From Cyclaneusma minus (taxonomy: Eukaryota; Ascomycota; Leotiomycetes; Marthamycetales; Marthamycetaceae): 64,000 nucleotides of DNA. The notes beneath the pieces were generated by a model. That model saw only the letters and a list, made by a program, of their open reading frames with translations. It was not told the origin of the DNA and did no database searches. Position numbers and translations under genes: made by a program. Numbering within the stretch: the stretch's first letter is position 1; each line of letters starts with the position of its first letter. This document shows, one piece after another, positions 49,564 to 60,492 of this stretch. The stretch spans positions 310,001 to 374,000 of the forward strand of contig JAKZHN010000004.1 in assembly GCA_037179335.1 (NCBI GenBank). The letters are read 5' to 3'.

Positions 49564-49867
49564 TGTTTTGGGACAAATGAAGACAAGGAACTTAGGTGTA
49601 TTCGTCAAACCACGTGGAAATCAAGCAGTGAACCGTGATCTTGGTTATTGTGAGCACACAGAAACCAATTGATACTACTATTCACGTGAATACCAGAGTA
49701 TTTTATTTGTATTCAGGGGCAAATTAACGCGTTTAGTGTGAAGACATCGCGCCTCTGCCATCTCCTGTGGGCTGAGCATTGTTAATTTCGTCTCCAAGTA
49801 CCGATATCATAGTTGTTTATTGCCTATCTTATGCCATGTCCATGCCAAGTTTCATGCACAAATGACC

Positions 49868-50061
49868 ATCGAGCGAAGACTGTCGATGCGAAGATTTTGC
49901 TGGGAGTCGAAAGCAAAGTTGAACACCGACAGTCTCGCTCCGGTTTGCAAAAGAAACTGAGACCTGATCGAAGACTGTCGATGCGAACATTCTGATGGGA
50001 ATTGAAAAAAGAACCGGACATCGACAGTCCGGCTCGGTTTGCGAAAAAGGCTGACGCCAGT
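49868..50061. repeat. Diverged tandem duplication of about 97 bp
   Basis: 49868-49966 and 49967-50061 align throughout, sharing GAAGACTGTCGATGCGAA, TGGGA, CGACAGTC and GGTTTGC. Each unit holds an internal inverted pair (GACTGTCG / CGACAGTC). Confidence 0.75.
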
Positions 50062-50171
50062 GTCAATCCCAGAATCTAAAGTGATTATTACAGCACTGGT
50101 CCGTGAAGATCTATCACGTGTGGTATTCCATATAGAGTCTGTCAAGCATATCAAAGTTGTCCTTGATATTG

Positions 50172-50262
50172 TGGTTCTTTAGCCGAGAGGTTAAAAGGAG
50201 AGCTTCTAGACGAACTTAACTAGCTAGAGATCCGGGATTCTACTCCCCGCGTTGAGCTCCCA
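50172..50262 (+). other. tRNA-like or SINE-like remnant (uncertain)
   Basis: TTTAGCCGAGAGGTTAA resembles an RNA polymerase III A box and GATCCGGGATTCTACTCC resembles a B box with a small insertion, about 60 bp apart. I cannot pair the acceptor ends, so this is at best a decayed tRNA or SINE head. Confidence 0.25.
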
Positions 50263-50330
50263 GGGGTTTCTCTTCTCCTGTTACAGTGATGGTGGTCGGA
50301 AGCCAGAAACGGTGCGGTCAGAGAGCCAGG

Positions 50331-51444
50331 TCACTTGCGACGAGTGCGTTCCAGAGACTGGTAAATTGTCTTAGGTGGATCACAAACGTCAACATGCTTT
50401 CCGCCGCACATGGCCTTCAGACAGAGTCCGCAGAACTCGTGTCCACATTTCTCGCCTAACATAATCAGAATGCTGCATTTCGAGGAAAGGAGATATATAT
50501 ATAGGGAGTTGAGACTTACATTTCATGTGTTGGCAGAGCTCTGTCTTGCACTCCATGTGCTAACAGTTCTTGTCTTTGTCCGCCAGAGTGTCACAAGTAG
50601 GGCATTCGATATCGACCCAGAATGGGCAAGGGTACGCTTCATGGACAGTGTCTGACATAGTACCCAAGCAGAGCCAGCAGAATTCATGCCCGCAGTAATG
50701 GCCTAGAAGATATTGTTTAGAACTCTGAAATTAGATGAGATAATCAGCAAGCTCGGACTTACACTCTATGTCGTCGCACCCGTCTTCCTTCACCACTGGA
50801 CCCTTGCAGCCGGGGCAAGTCTTGGTCATTTTTGAAATCATGTCTTTCGATGCCGCATCGTCCTTGTTATTCTTATCATTCTTGGCATTCAAGATGTCAA
50901 ATTCCTCACAACTCTGGTTCGTGTGCCAGGATCGCTGGTGACTAAAGCATGAGAGGGATCCGCATTCGAGACACTTGACGATTGGGTTGAGGTTACCAGG
51001 GGCATGAACCTGGAATCCTTTGCAGCCAGGCTTGAGGCACCAACGAAAGTTCTCCTCGAATCTTACGGCGTTCAGCTTCTCCAGGTACTTGTACCTATTT
51101 GCAATGTCAGTTGAAGGGCGGCTGGCAAAAATGCTTAAAAGAGAATATACAAACCTTTGAAAAGTCTCATCGGTTGTCCAGCCGCGGAGAATGTCTCCAG
51201 AAAAGGAATTAAAACATCCTGCTTTTGTGCAGACTATTTCGTCGAAGTAGTCATCCAGCTGGGAGCGGATGCTCTTATCAAAGCATTCGGCACAGAGGCA
51301 GTTCTCATGGGAGCAGCCCGGGGGAGGATCGGGGAATGTGTTCTCCTCGAAATCATCGAGACAGGCAATGCACTTTCGCATCGTAGTTTGCGTGGTGGCA
51401 TCCACAGCGCTGGACATCCCGATGAGTTGACTTCCCGGATGCAT
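50331..51444 (-). pseudogene. RBR (RING-IBR-RING) E3 ubiquitin ligase with a premature stop
   Basis: Exons 51444-51155, 51094-50763, 50702-50520 and 50455-50331, separated by 60-64 nt introns with standard ends, would encode 309 codons. RING1 is CIACLDDF ... GCSHENCLCAEC (about residues 24-48), the IBR is WCLKPGC ... CLECGSLSCFSH, and RING2 is CPGCKGPVVKEDGC ... CHYCGHEFCWLC. A second RING2-like unit follows (CPTCDTLADKDKNC ... HMEC, then CGHEFCGLC). An in-frame TAG at 50562-50560 sits right after DKNC in this second unit; coding resumes at once in the same frame. TAG could come from CAG or TGG by one transition, as RIP leaking from island 2 would give. RBR ligases pass ubiquitin through a RING2 cysteine; the first RING2 is upstream of the stop, so a truncated 254-residue product could still act. 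Start choice is uncertain: a different frame begins at 51620. Confidence 0.75.
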
Positions 51445-51625
51445 ACTTGAGGACCAAGTTCCCACGAAATCAACGGGGGCGTCGTGGGCAAGCTGGGAGT
51501 GGTAGCGTAGCGGGTTTGGTCGATTGGCTGATGTAGGTTGTCGAGTTCTTGTGCGGCGAGAGACGTGGGGACGGACATCTTGTCAGGGGGCTCCTTGCTA
51601 GCATCCATGCTAGAACTCATTGTGC

Positions 51626-52258
51626 TTAGCTTTGCGCGAAGAAAATAAGATTCACTGAGAGTTTGACATCGATATCAATTTGAGGCTGACTGAGGAGTGC
51701 CTGTGGAAAGGAGACCAAGAAGGCGCGCAAAGAAAGTGAACTTACATCAGATCGCGGCGGAGTGTTTGAAGTTAAGGAAAGGAAGAAGAAGAGAGAGGTT
51801 TGGACGAAGATTTGCCTTCTTATGCTATGCTTGGCTACTGTTCCGCACGGGATTGAACCTAGCGACTCGCCCGAGAGAGATTCCGCTCGATGAAGGTGAA
51901 TCAGCTCCGGTGAGGACATATTAGGCTCAACGTGCTTCACACGGCACGATGAATGTAGCTTCACTCTAAATCCTCGTATCCAACATTTCAAGTCATCCAG
52001 TACGTTTTTGATCCACAGCCTCTGTGTCTCCAGTCCACCCAGCGTGGTCTTGGGCTCGAAGACAAATGTGTGAATGTCAAAGTGGTTGTTCAGTCGACAT
52101 TGAAGTCGGCCAGAGCGCGGACGGCTTTCAAAATGAAATACAGCGAGGCTTAACTTGTCTTGAAATTCCTCACCAACTGCCCCAGTAACAAGTTTTTCGA
52201 ATGAACAGTGCTTCAGTGATGCCAACCTGGAATGTACAATAAAACTGACTTTCTCCAC
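51626..52258 (-). other. Open frame of unknown status
   Basis: A 210-codon frame begins at a GTG with no ATG in its first part. The first 110 residues have protein-like composition (SFEKLVTGAVGEEFQDKLSL); the rest overlaps the RBR promoter. An intron-like GTATGT...CCAG spans its beginning. Possibly the remains of a gene truncated between the caspase-like and RBR genes. Confidence 0.3.
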
Positions 52259-52655
52259 ATACCTAGCTCCTTAGCCCTGTGACGTTCCTCACGCCCAAGT
52301 CACGGGAAATTTGAGACTGCGTGGAACCATATGCATCCTAAAGTTTGCGCGACGTTGCTTTGGAACGCCATGACATCTTGGTCTTGTCTAACTGTCAAAC
52401 ATCATGCAAAATCTATACCCTTAAAAGCCAGAAGGAAAAAGAGCAACCAGGGTTTTCTCTACAGAGAAGATACTGCCAAGTCTACTATATCAAGACCCAG
52501 GGCTGTGACACCAATCTGCAGGAAACAGCAAGCATTTCTCCCTCCCGAAAAGTGATGTCCCTAGCGAGCCGCTTTGAACAATCACTGCTAACATTACTTC
52601 CAGACACACCAGCCCAAGCAATCAACAAGAGAGTCTTGCGCCAGAGTCCCCAAAT
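52259..52655. other. Intergenic, no gene seen
   Basis: Overlapping short plus-strand ORFs in conflicting frames, no domains. Confidence 0.4.
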
Positions 52656-52887
52656 TCATCGAGAACCAGGCAAAAGGTCGGGAAGAATCCCCCGCTCGTA
52701 ATTCATCTCACCATCCGGCACCCACTTCTGAACTCTGTTGGCCGCAGCAGTCGCGTTCCGCCCTCCTCTACTTCTTTCCACATTCTGATTTCGCATACCG
52801 CGTTGACTTCTACCGCGGGACGTGCTTGCGAAACTACGAGAAGAAGGATTGCTTTGGGTGCTAGTTTTTACAAAGGCTGAAGCATAC
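52656..52887 (-). pseudogene. Out-of-frame C-terminal continuation of the caspase-like gene
   Basis: Directly after the stop, a shifted frame stays open for about 77 codons with composition like the preceding tail: STQSNPSSRSFASTSRGRSQ, then RNQNVERSRGG, ending PDLLPGSR. The last residues before the stop (QDSAYATASE, then REDSA) form an imperfect internal duplication of about 24 codons; the second unit breaks exactly at its Tyr codon (TAG where the first unit has TAC). A one- or two-base indel would explain this. Confidence 0.5.
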
Positions 52888-54737
52888 CTAGGCAGAATCT
52901 TCACGATCCATACGAGAAGAAAAATTGCTGTTGTGGCTATTTGGTTCAGAGGCGGTGGCGTAGGCAGAATCTTGATAGCCTCTACGAAAAGCATTGCTGT
53001 GGTTGCCAGTAAGCTCAAGGCTCATACCGTCTGGAAAATCTTCACGGGGTTCATTGAACATAGGATAGCCTAAATCTCCTGGCGTTTGAGGCGCGAAAGA
53101 GCCGAATGTTTGCTCCAAGCCCTCTGGCTCGAAAGGTTGGCCAATTGCCGAACTTTGACTTATGGGGTTTCTCGGGACCGGGCGACGAGGTTGAGTACAT
53201 TCATCTTTTTGCCGTTCAGAACCAGCGTGGTTTGGCGAAGGAGCTGTGTCCGGGCGTAAACTCCCCAAAAGTGTAATGGCTGGATTCAGGGGCAAATGTG
53301 CTAAGACTGCTGCTGGGATCGAGATCATCAGGAGTGTGGAGTCAGAGACAAATCCAGCTTCGACCTTTATCATTGCGACAGCCAGAGGCGCATCTCTCAA
53401 CCATTCAACGAAGAACTCAGTGGACAACTGCCCTAGCTTGACATCGTCATGAATGCGAATGCTGAATAGGAGCCTGGGCCACTGGCCGCTTTGTGCCACG
53501 GATGTTGCGAGCGACTGCATGGATGGTGACTGACCAGTAGTTTCTGATATAGAGGTTGCGAGTGATCGTAAGGATGACGGGTAATCAGATGACTTATCAT
53601 CCGAGGACGATCTCCGGGACTCGAAAGACTGCCGATTACCCAGAGTTCCAGGATAGAATGGCTTATTGCTCTCGGACTGGATAGTAGGACGGACCGAACT
53701 ACTAGTTGTAGGTGAGGTAATTTTGAGCTGCCTAGACCGGTTAGCGATGCGAGAGATCCGAATGCTTCTTGGTCTGCTATTGTCCTGACTGAGAACAAGA
53801 GGAACCGGAACCATTTTGTGACGAGAGTCTTCGTTCCTCCAGTTTTGTATCTCGGTAAAGAGAGCGTTGTAGAGATATCCGACCGTGAAGAAAGGCATCT
53901 GAATCAGCTTCCGGAGTTTCAGGATCAAAGCGTGCGTGAAGGAGAACCGCCCAACTCCATTCGCGATGGCGTTATGAGGACACGCAGCAATGAGCTCGGT
54001 GACCCCTATGCCCTCATCGGTCGTGCAGATTCCTGCGGCGCAGCAGTCAAGTAGGATTAGAACATCGGACCTCGACTCCTCTAATGTGCTCTGGATTTCA
54101 GACCATTTGACGGTAGGGCATCGGTCCTTGCCACTGTCGCGTGAACTTGCAACGATGATGAGCTGAAAATCCTTGGTCATTTGAAGGTACGAGGGGCATA
54201 CCTCGTCCATGCTAACTGTCCATGGTTTGTCAGCTTACCATGTCCAGCATAGTATACAATCTTGAGAGTACTCGGGTCGTAATCACTAAGGAATTCGGAA
54301 ATTCTGACTTGGAGACGGCCGTGGCAGTCTTGAGCTGGTATCAACCATTTCTCGACGTTGAATCCGTATTGAGTTGCGAACACGTCCGCTAATTCGTCAA
54401 TTTCGATACCCACAGGCAGCTTTGGATCTTCTTCTGCCCATCGCAACAGTATGACATCCACACTAGTGTACCTAGAATCTTGATGAACCGGAAAGACTGC
54501 GTCGACCGCCTTTTGCAAGTTGTGACCAAACTCTTTCAAGGCAATATGATCGTCCAGTCGGGCCAGATCGTGTCCAGAAAGAGGAGGTTGTCTCGGCTCC
54601 AGTCTCGTGTCGACTTGAGTAGACTGGTTTGCATATCGTACTTCGTATCGAGGGTTCGGACAGGAAAAGGATGCTCCTTCACGGTAGTTGTACCCACTAT
54701 CTACCGCCTCCAGCGGGGCTGAGGGAGCTGCGCTCAT
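52888..54737 (-). CDS. Caspase-like (peptidase C14 type) protein, 593 aa
   Basis: Two exons, 54737-54202 and 54133-52888, joined over a 68 nt intron (donor GTATGC, acceptor GACAG) that restores one frame across the active site. The caspase-like domain spans about residues 85-310: hydrophobic strand SVDVILLRWAE, then LKIVYYAGHGK with the catalytic-type His166, then VLILLDCCAAG with the catalytic-type Cys210. The rest (about 340-593) is Ser/Thr/Pro-rich and probably disordered. YYAGHG plus LLDCC is the pattern of fungal caspase-domain proteins, including those attached to NLR-like receptors and linked to regulated cell death. No NACHT or ankyrin module is present here, so this is a stand-alone effector-like gene. 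Protease activity is inferred. The annotated stop (52890-52888) may be due to a frameshift; coding-like sequence continues to 52656. Confidence 0.8.
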
Positions 54738-55489
54738 GATTTGATCTCTATACTGCAGGATGAGTATAGATCAAAGAGGTCAAAATTCATCTGGGACCAC
54801 AACATATACAGAAATAGGTTCCAATCTAGATTCGACGCCGTTCCTATCTCTTAACTTGAATTTTGAGGCTGTTGACCCCTTCAAAACTGCCCCGCTTATC
54901 TATACCTGGGTGCCTACCTGGTCCGATCGATTGCGTATCTCGCTCCATCCGCCTCGGCGTCCACAAGACCGAGTGATATTCATGATCGCATGGCCTTCCT
55001 GATCGCGACAAATGCCCCACTTCTTCCGTCAACTGCATAACCTCATAAGAAATCAGGAATGAACAGACCAATCACAAATAAATGATTGTATACTGTTGCA
55101 ACACCGACTCCAAGGTCAGGGTGGCCCGTGCGCCACTCCCTGATCATGACCACCATGGCTACCCAGGGCCTCAGGCCACCACGCTAAGCCATGGGTATAT
55201 CTACCCAGTTGCAGGGTGCTCTCCATAGATTAGACTCAACCATGAATATACTCGTTACCTGCTAGCTTCGTTATTTACTCTTTAAGTGATCACTTCGTTC
55301 TACCCTCTTGATACTAACATATACAACCGAATCAAAATCAAATATGAAACCACAAAAATAATGCCACCGCCTCAGCCTGCAAGCCCGAATATCGAGTATC
55401 ATACGGTACATACCCCGGAACCCGGTATGGCAAGACTGGCTGTTCAAATAGCCTACCCGGCCCGTCCCACGGCCCGTCCCATCTCACGA
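54738..55489. other. Intergenic between GH64 and caspase-like genes
   Basis: No gene. Includes a short tandem of CGGCCCGTCCCA near 55458-55481 and GC-rich imperfect palindromes around 55120-55200 (TGGCCCGTGCGCCA, CCATGGCTACCCAGGG). Confidence 0.45.
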
Positions 55490-57356
55490 CTAAATCCGCA
55501 TATCCCCACCAACGGCATGCGTAATACCCGCCGGGGTAGCGTCACCAAAATTGCCATGCGACTCGACAAGAACATACAGCAAGAGCATCACCAAGATGAC
55601 AAAAAGCCTCGACATGAAAACACGCATTCCTGTAGAAGCAGGAGACACAGCGTTTGCGTTAAAAAAAGCCACAAAGGGCTTCACTAGATGATCGGGGGCG
55701 ATGTTGCGGAGTGGCTACTACCCAAATCAGCAAGCAATTTTGAATAGGAGGAGGGAAAAAGAGGCTCACCATCGAAGCACGACTATCCACAACATTCTGC
55801 CCAAATTCAGGGACCTTCTGTGCTTCAGACGACGCATTTTGCACCAACATTTGCTCCTTCTCAACCACCCCCCTTTCCAAATCCACATCCTCCTGAACAG
55901 CCGACACTCCAGACCCATTCGCACCATTGACATCCACAGGAGAAAAATAGTCTCTCGGCGTCTCACGCACCACCAACTTGCTCCGTATCGCCGCCTGCCT
56001 CCTCCAAAAATCCCTATTACTCTCCTCAGTAAAACGCCTCGTCCTCTCCTTAACCCTCTGAAGCCTCTTCTCATACAAATTTCTATCATACACATTCCCA
56101 CCACCAACCGTCACAGTCAACAACTTCGGTGCACCCTCCTCAATAAACCCACTCTGATCGCTTCCGCCATTCGGCGTCACATCATCATACGGAAATGCAT
56201 ATCCTCTTCCATCCACATTCGCCGCATGCACAATCCTCGCATAATGATTCGTCACCGGGTTTTTGTAATACTGACTTGGATCTTCTCCATTTGGCTGATT
56301 ACTATCAATCAGAAGAGTGGAGCGGTTGAACGCAGCAGCAAGCCGCGCAGTAATATCGCCCATTTCGTCTGTATTGGTTGGAGAGACGGCGAAAGGACCG
56401 GTGCTGTTGGAAAATATGTCGGCGGAGGAAGGGGCCGCAAAGGTGCCGATGTTGGGGAATGTGAGAAGGTTGCTGGAGGACACGGTGCCGGAAACGTCGC
56501 CCCATTGGGAGGTTTGCGTGTTGATTGTTAGGGGCGTGCTGGTGTAGTGGGCGTACACGGCGGAGACGTAGGAGTCCCAGTAGCTGGAAAAGGCAGAGGA
56601 GTTCGTGCTGATGTAGCTATTTGGGGAGAGAGCACGCAGCTTGGCGCCGCTGCTGTTGGTTACGATCAGATCGCTCCATTGAGCTCCGTCAGAAGCGGTT
56701 TGTGCTTTTAGGCCGCTGCAAATGGTGTCGAGGCCGTTGGAGGCCATGCCGGAGACGTGCTGGGTTGTCCCAGAGGTGGAAGTCGTGGTTAGGGCGATGG
56801 GGAGGCCGACGAAATCGACGTAGCTGATGTTGATGTAGATTTCGTTGCTGTTGTAGGTGAATTCGCAGAAATCCCAGTATATGTCGATATTTGGGTCGGA
56901 GGGGTTGGTCACGGATGGCTCAACGAGACCGGGTCCGGGGTTTAGGAGGAAGGTCAGGGTGCTGTTCATGGAGAACCAGATACGGCCACCGGCGAGCTGG
57001 GGAATCGTTACGGTAGTCGTACTTCCGGGAGCACCTAGTGGAATGGCGCAGTTGGCTGCAAGTGCAGTGCCAGTGGAAGATGGCGAGCTTGGATAGTAGA
57101 TAGTGGACCCGTTGGCTTCCAAAAGAGCCACAGCGTTATCATTGTTGATAGCGAGTCCGGTGACATAGGCGTATACGGTATTCGACGACGTTTGATTCGT
57201 AAATGCCACGCTCAAGGTTGATGTAGTTTCGGCAACATTCGAGACTAGGCTATTGGGAGAGTTCGTGATCTTGGGAGCAACCAAGACACTCTGGCTCCGC
57301 TGGATCTTGACCGACTCATCAACAGAAGTGGAAACTGGAGCAGATGTGGAAGACAT
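55490..57356 (-). CDS. GH64-type beta-1,3-glucanase with C-terminal membrane segment
   Basis: Exon 1 is 57356-55770 and exon 2 is 55714-55490; the 55 nt intron has donor GTGAGC, branch TGCTGAT and acceptor TAGTAG. The product is 603 residues. The thaumatin-like GH64 fold spans about residues 35-400, with FTNQTSSNTVYAYVTG, a central IYWDFCEFTYNSNEIYINIS and the family block YVDFVGLPIAL, ending near VTVGGGNVYDRN. GH64 enzymes cut beta-1,3-glucan (laminaripentaose-producing type). A charged, coiled segment follows (EKRLQRVKERTRRFTEESNR). Exon 2 adds one hydrophobic stretch (SRLFVILVMLLLYVLVES, about 564-581). GH64 enzymes are usually secreted, yet I see no N-terminal signal peptide at either possible start (57356 or upstream 57515). 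A tail-anchored protein is one reading; an alternative is that exon 2 is a misassigned small gene. The domain call is firm, the tail less so. Confidence 0.8.
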
Positions 57357-59490
57357 ATTGCCGAAAAGGAGTGGAAACTCGAAAGCATCGAAGAGCAAAG
57401 GAATGTGGGCTTGGCAGAACAAGGAGTGACGAGGTTGAAGAATTGGCGAAATTCGCCTCTGTGGCTCGATGATGTTGGATGATCGCTGGATCTCCACTTG
57501 GCGTACACATCTCATCTATATACTATGCGTTCAATATGGTCGACACGTGGTGTCTCAAACGGCAAGCATTTAGTCGATACACACTTGAAGCCACCAACAG
57601 AACGGTGTGATCCGGATGGAAATCCATTTGGCTCATGGTTGAGCTGCAACCGCCACATGTCAGATCCAAGTTCTGCACATGTCCTGAAACAGATGATGTG
57701 ACTGGAGAAACAGGGCCGTCTTTGTCCAAGATTTTGGAAGTGTGGCACAGGGATGAAGATCCGACGACCAAAATGATCGGTGTTCATTAATGCGAAACTA
57801 CTCGCATTACGTATGAACTGATCTCAGACCCCAGCTTTGCACTGCCATTCGATCTACACCTAGGGAAGGGTTGCAGAGGCTCCTATGTCAGCTGTTGGTA
57901 CCAAAGGCGAATTCGAGGTACAGTATTTGATGAAATCACACTTACCTGTTTACTGACCCCTTTGCGGAGACCGAAAAAGCCCCGTGGGCCCAAGGCTTCT
58001 TGAACACGACCAATAGGCTGGCAGTTTCCACCCGTTCTCCCTCCGATGGGTATGTAGCATGGCCATTGGTAATGACGCCAGAGAAGGATATACGGACAAT
58101 AACGACAATAATTCAAAGAAATTAGAGAGGTGAGGAACAATTTGAGGAATCGTCAAAGTGATGCCCCCAAAGCTTGTGGAATAGACGCTGGGAACTTGAA
58201 GCATGGAATTTCCGCTGTGGAAGCCTCTCATAACGGCTAACAAGCAATAACCATCGTGATTCGCTGCATCCAAGCACTCAGCACCCAAGCCAAGCATCGG
58301 AGAACAAAGGAAGATTCTCTGAGCTGAGTGGTGACACACTGGTGACAAGGTCCACACCTCGGCCTGTGCTAGCCGACGAATAAAAGCATAGTGGATCGTT
58401 CTATTGGTATAGCCTCCCAAGGGCCTCCATGTTGACAGCAATGCACGGATCTCCAGTTCATCTGCACTGCGGCTCCAGAGATCGGAGCAGGTATACCGGC
58501 CATGGTATACCTCGGGGGACAGTGCAGTGGTCGTGGTTGGTCAGGAGTAAAACAATCCAAACCAGCATGAACGTGGCGTCGCGTGTCTCGGGTATCTCTT
58601 CAAAGCAGTACTCATCGCAATTCAAAGGCCTTACGAGTCACAGCTTTTCCAGCTGTTCGTGATGCCGATGCTGGGGGGCGTGATAGTGCCGGGGCAAGAG
58701 ATGAACGGATGTCCTTCGTCCAGTTGAGAGCACTATTCCGATCTCTCTTGAGCCCTCAATGCAGGGGTGTCCCTCTGACAGGCCGGCGTGATGAGCAGAG
58801 ATGTGGGCTGGGGTTGGACTGCAGACCGACTCTGGGGGTTGGCGGTTGAGGACTCTTCTGTCCAAATGAGATTTGAACTTCCAGACAAATTTCCGACCTC
58901 TCCTGCCCAGCTCAGCCTCCATTGTCTGTAGTACATAGTATGGACAGTGAGTGTTCGGGAAACGAAATCCTCTCGGAAGATATCGAGGCGCCGTGATACC
59001 AATCTCATGCATACTTCCCGTCCATAAACACAGATACCTCCCTAATCGGTCCAAGTAACGTTTCTCTCCAAAGCCACAGGCTGCATTTCGATTTTCGAAT
59101 TTCGGGATCCAAGCAGAATCATTGGACGCCCTACAGCGCGTCAGCCGCGAATCGCGAGGCACCGCATAGCGAGCCGCCCTCTTGGCACTTCTCATTCGTC
59201 GTCATCATCGGCGCGATGAAGCAAAATGTTTGAAACCTGATTGCTTAGAGTCTGGAGTATTCGGTGTGCATGGCAGGTCTAATTGTCCGAGATGGTGTCT
59301 GTGGCGCTTACAGTACATCTAATTATGTATCGAGAAGTTGTTGTTGGGTAGGGCCACGCGGCGCTTGGGTTGGTGGCGTTGACGTTGTTAAGGAAAATGT
59401 CGTCTCGTTTATCTGAATGGAGGATGGAGCAAAACGTAATCCTTGTTCGTCGGTAGCTGGTGACTGGCAGCGGCATGAGATGAACATGGG
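57357..59490. other. Gene-poor stretch
   Basis: Several ORFs of 80-185 codons overlap on both strands (for example 57950-58441 and 58638-59195 minus). None has a membrane pattern, domain or splice structure I can support. Confidence 0.4.
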
Positions 59491-59493
59491 GTT

Positions 59494-59871
59494 CTATGAC
59501 AGGTCGTCGATCGATATGGGCTGGGAACGTCCGTAGCCGCCGGACGCCAAGTATCTGGCTGTCGGCGCGTGGCATGTTTCTTGCTCGGATCTGTCAATAA
59601 AGACTTCGGAGCAGTATTGCGATATATTCGAAAACGAGAGCAGAGGGGTATATCGGAGACAGGGCCCGGCAGTAAACAGCTCAAACACAGATCCAGAGTG
59701 CATGTTGGTGATGCAGACTGATGAGGAATGAGGATCGCTGGCGGGGTTCGCGAACCCTTGTTGTGGCTGATGTCTCGAGATGCAGGAACAGAACTGCCAC
59801 AATATCGGAATCTGCAAGGCTACGAGAATCCCCGATATCTTCAGAGCATCCCATCGATAGTTGCATTCCAT
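59494..59871 (-). CDS. Possible small membrane protein (hypothetical)
   Basis: From ATG 59871-59869 a frame of 125 codons opens with MECNYRWDALKISGILVALQ, followed by IPILWQFCSCIS, giving one candidate membrane segment near residues 11-28. The rest is Ser/Cys-rich without a domain. No neighbour or splice evidence supports it; it may be a chance ORF. Confidence 0.25.
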   Translation of the reverse strand: MECNYRWDALKISGILVALQIPILWQFCSCISRHQPQQGFANPASDPHSSSVCITNMHSGSVFELFTAGPCLRYTPLLSFSNISQYCSEVFIDRSEQETCHAPTARYLASGGYGRSQPISIDDLS

Positions 59872-60492
59872 TTTGATGCTTGGTATTCGTCTGCTGCAGG
59901 CCGAAGCGGCCAAGAGAGCGTTTATGAAGGTCGGAGGCGTGCTCGTAATTTGAAACACGAGAGGGTGGGAGACGTGGGCTGCATCAAGCCAACCTCCGAG
60001 TCTTCAGATGAACTGATGTATCGATTTCTGTAACGCGGAAGCAGCGCTGCCCACCTTTCTTTCAAGGTGGTCTGATGACTTGGAATGACTTGGAAGAGAA
60101 TTGCGGTGAAGGTGTGGGAAACGGAGAATCTCGCACTGTTTGCATGTTAGTTGGCAGCTATCGACGGCAGTTCAACTTCCCCTCAAGCCCCCTCCACAAT
60201 TTCCTTGACAATTCCCGCCACCCTCGTTTTCACTTCACCTTGCGGGTTGTTGATTCGAAGACTGTTCTTGGTTGATATTTGGTCATGTGAGCTATGTCTG
60301 TTCTCTGCAACCGAATATGTCCTTCCTTACCTTCCCGGTATACGTCCTTGATACCCAGAAGCCAGTGTGATATGTCAGTTGTAAATAGCCATACTCCATT
60401 ACTCCTCGCTCCGATGACTTGTACCCAGCTCTTCCTGAGCTATGAATTATGGACAGACCCCAAACTCCACCTGTTGTACTCCAAGCTGCTGT
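59872..60492. other. Intergenic, no gene seen
   Basis: Downstream of hus1. Short plus ORFs only. Confidence 0.4.

Noticed and set aside
51234..51620. Minus-strand frame starting at ATG 51620 as the N-terminus of the RBR ligase
   Set aside because: It is in a different frame from the RING1 exon; the only candidate connecting intron would be 37 nt and leaves the wrong phase. It may be an upstream ORF.
55701..56531. Plus-strand ORF of 276 codons
   Set aside because: Antisense to the GH64 coding exon, with His/Arg/Ile-rich shadow composition.
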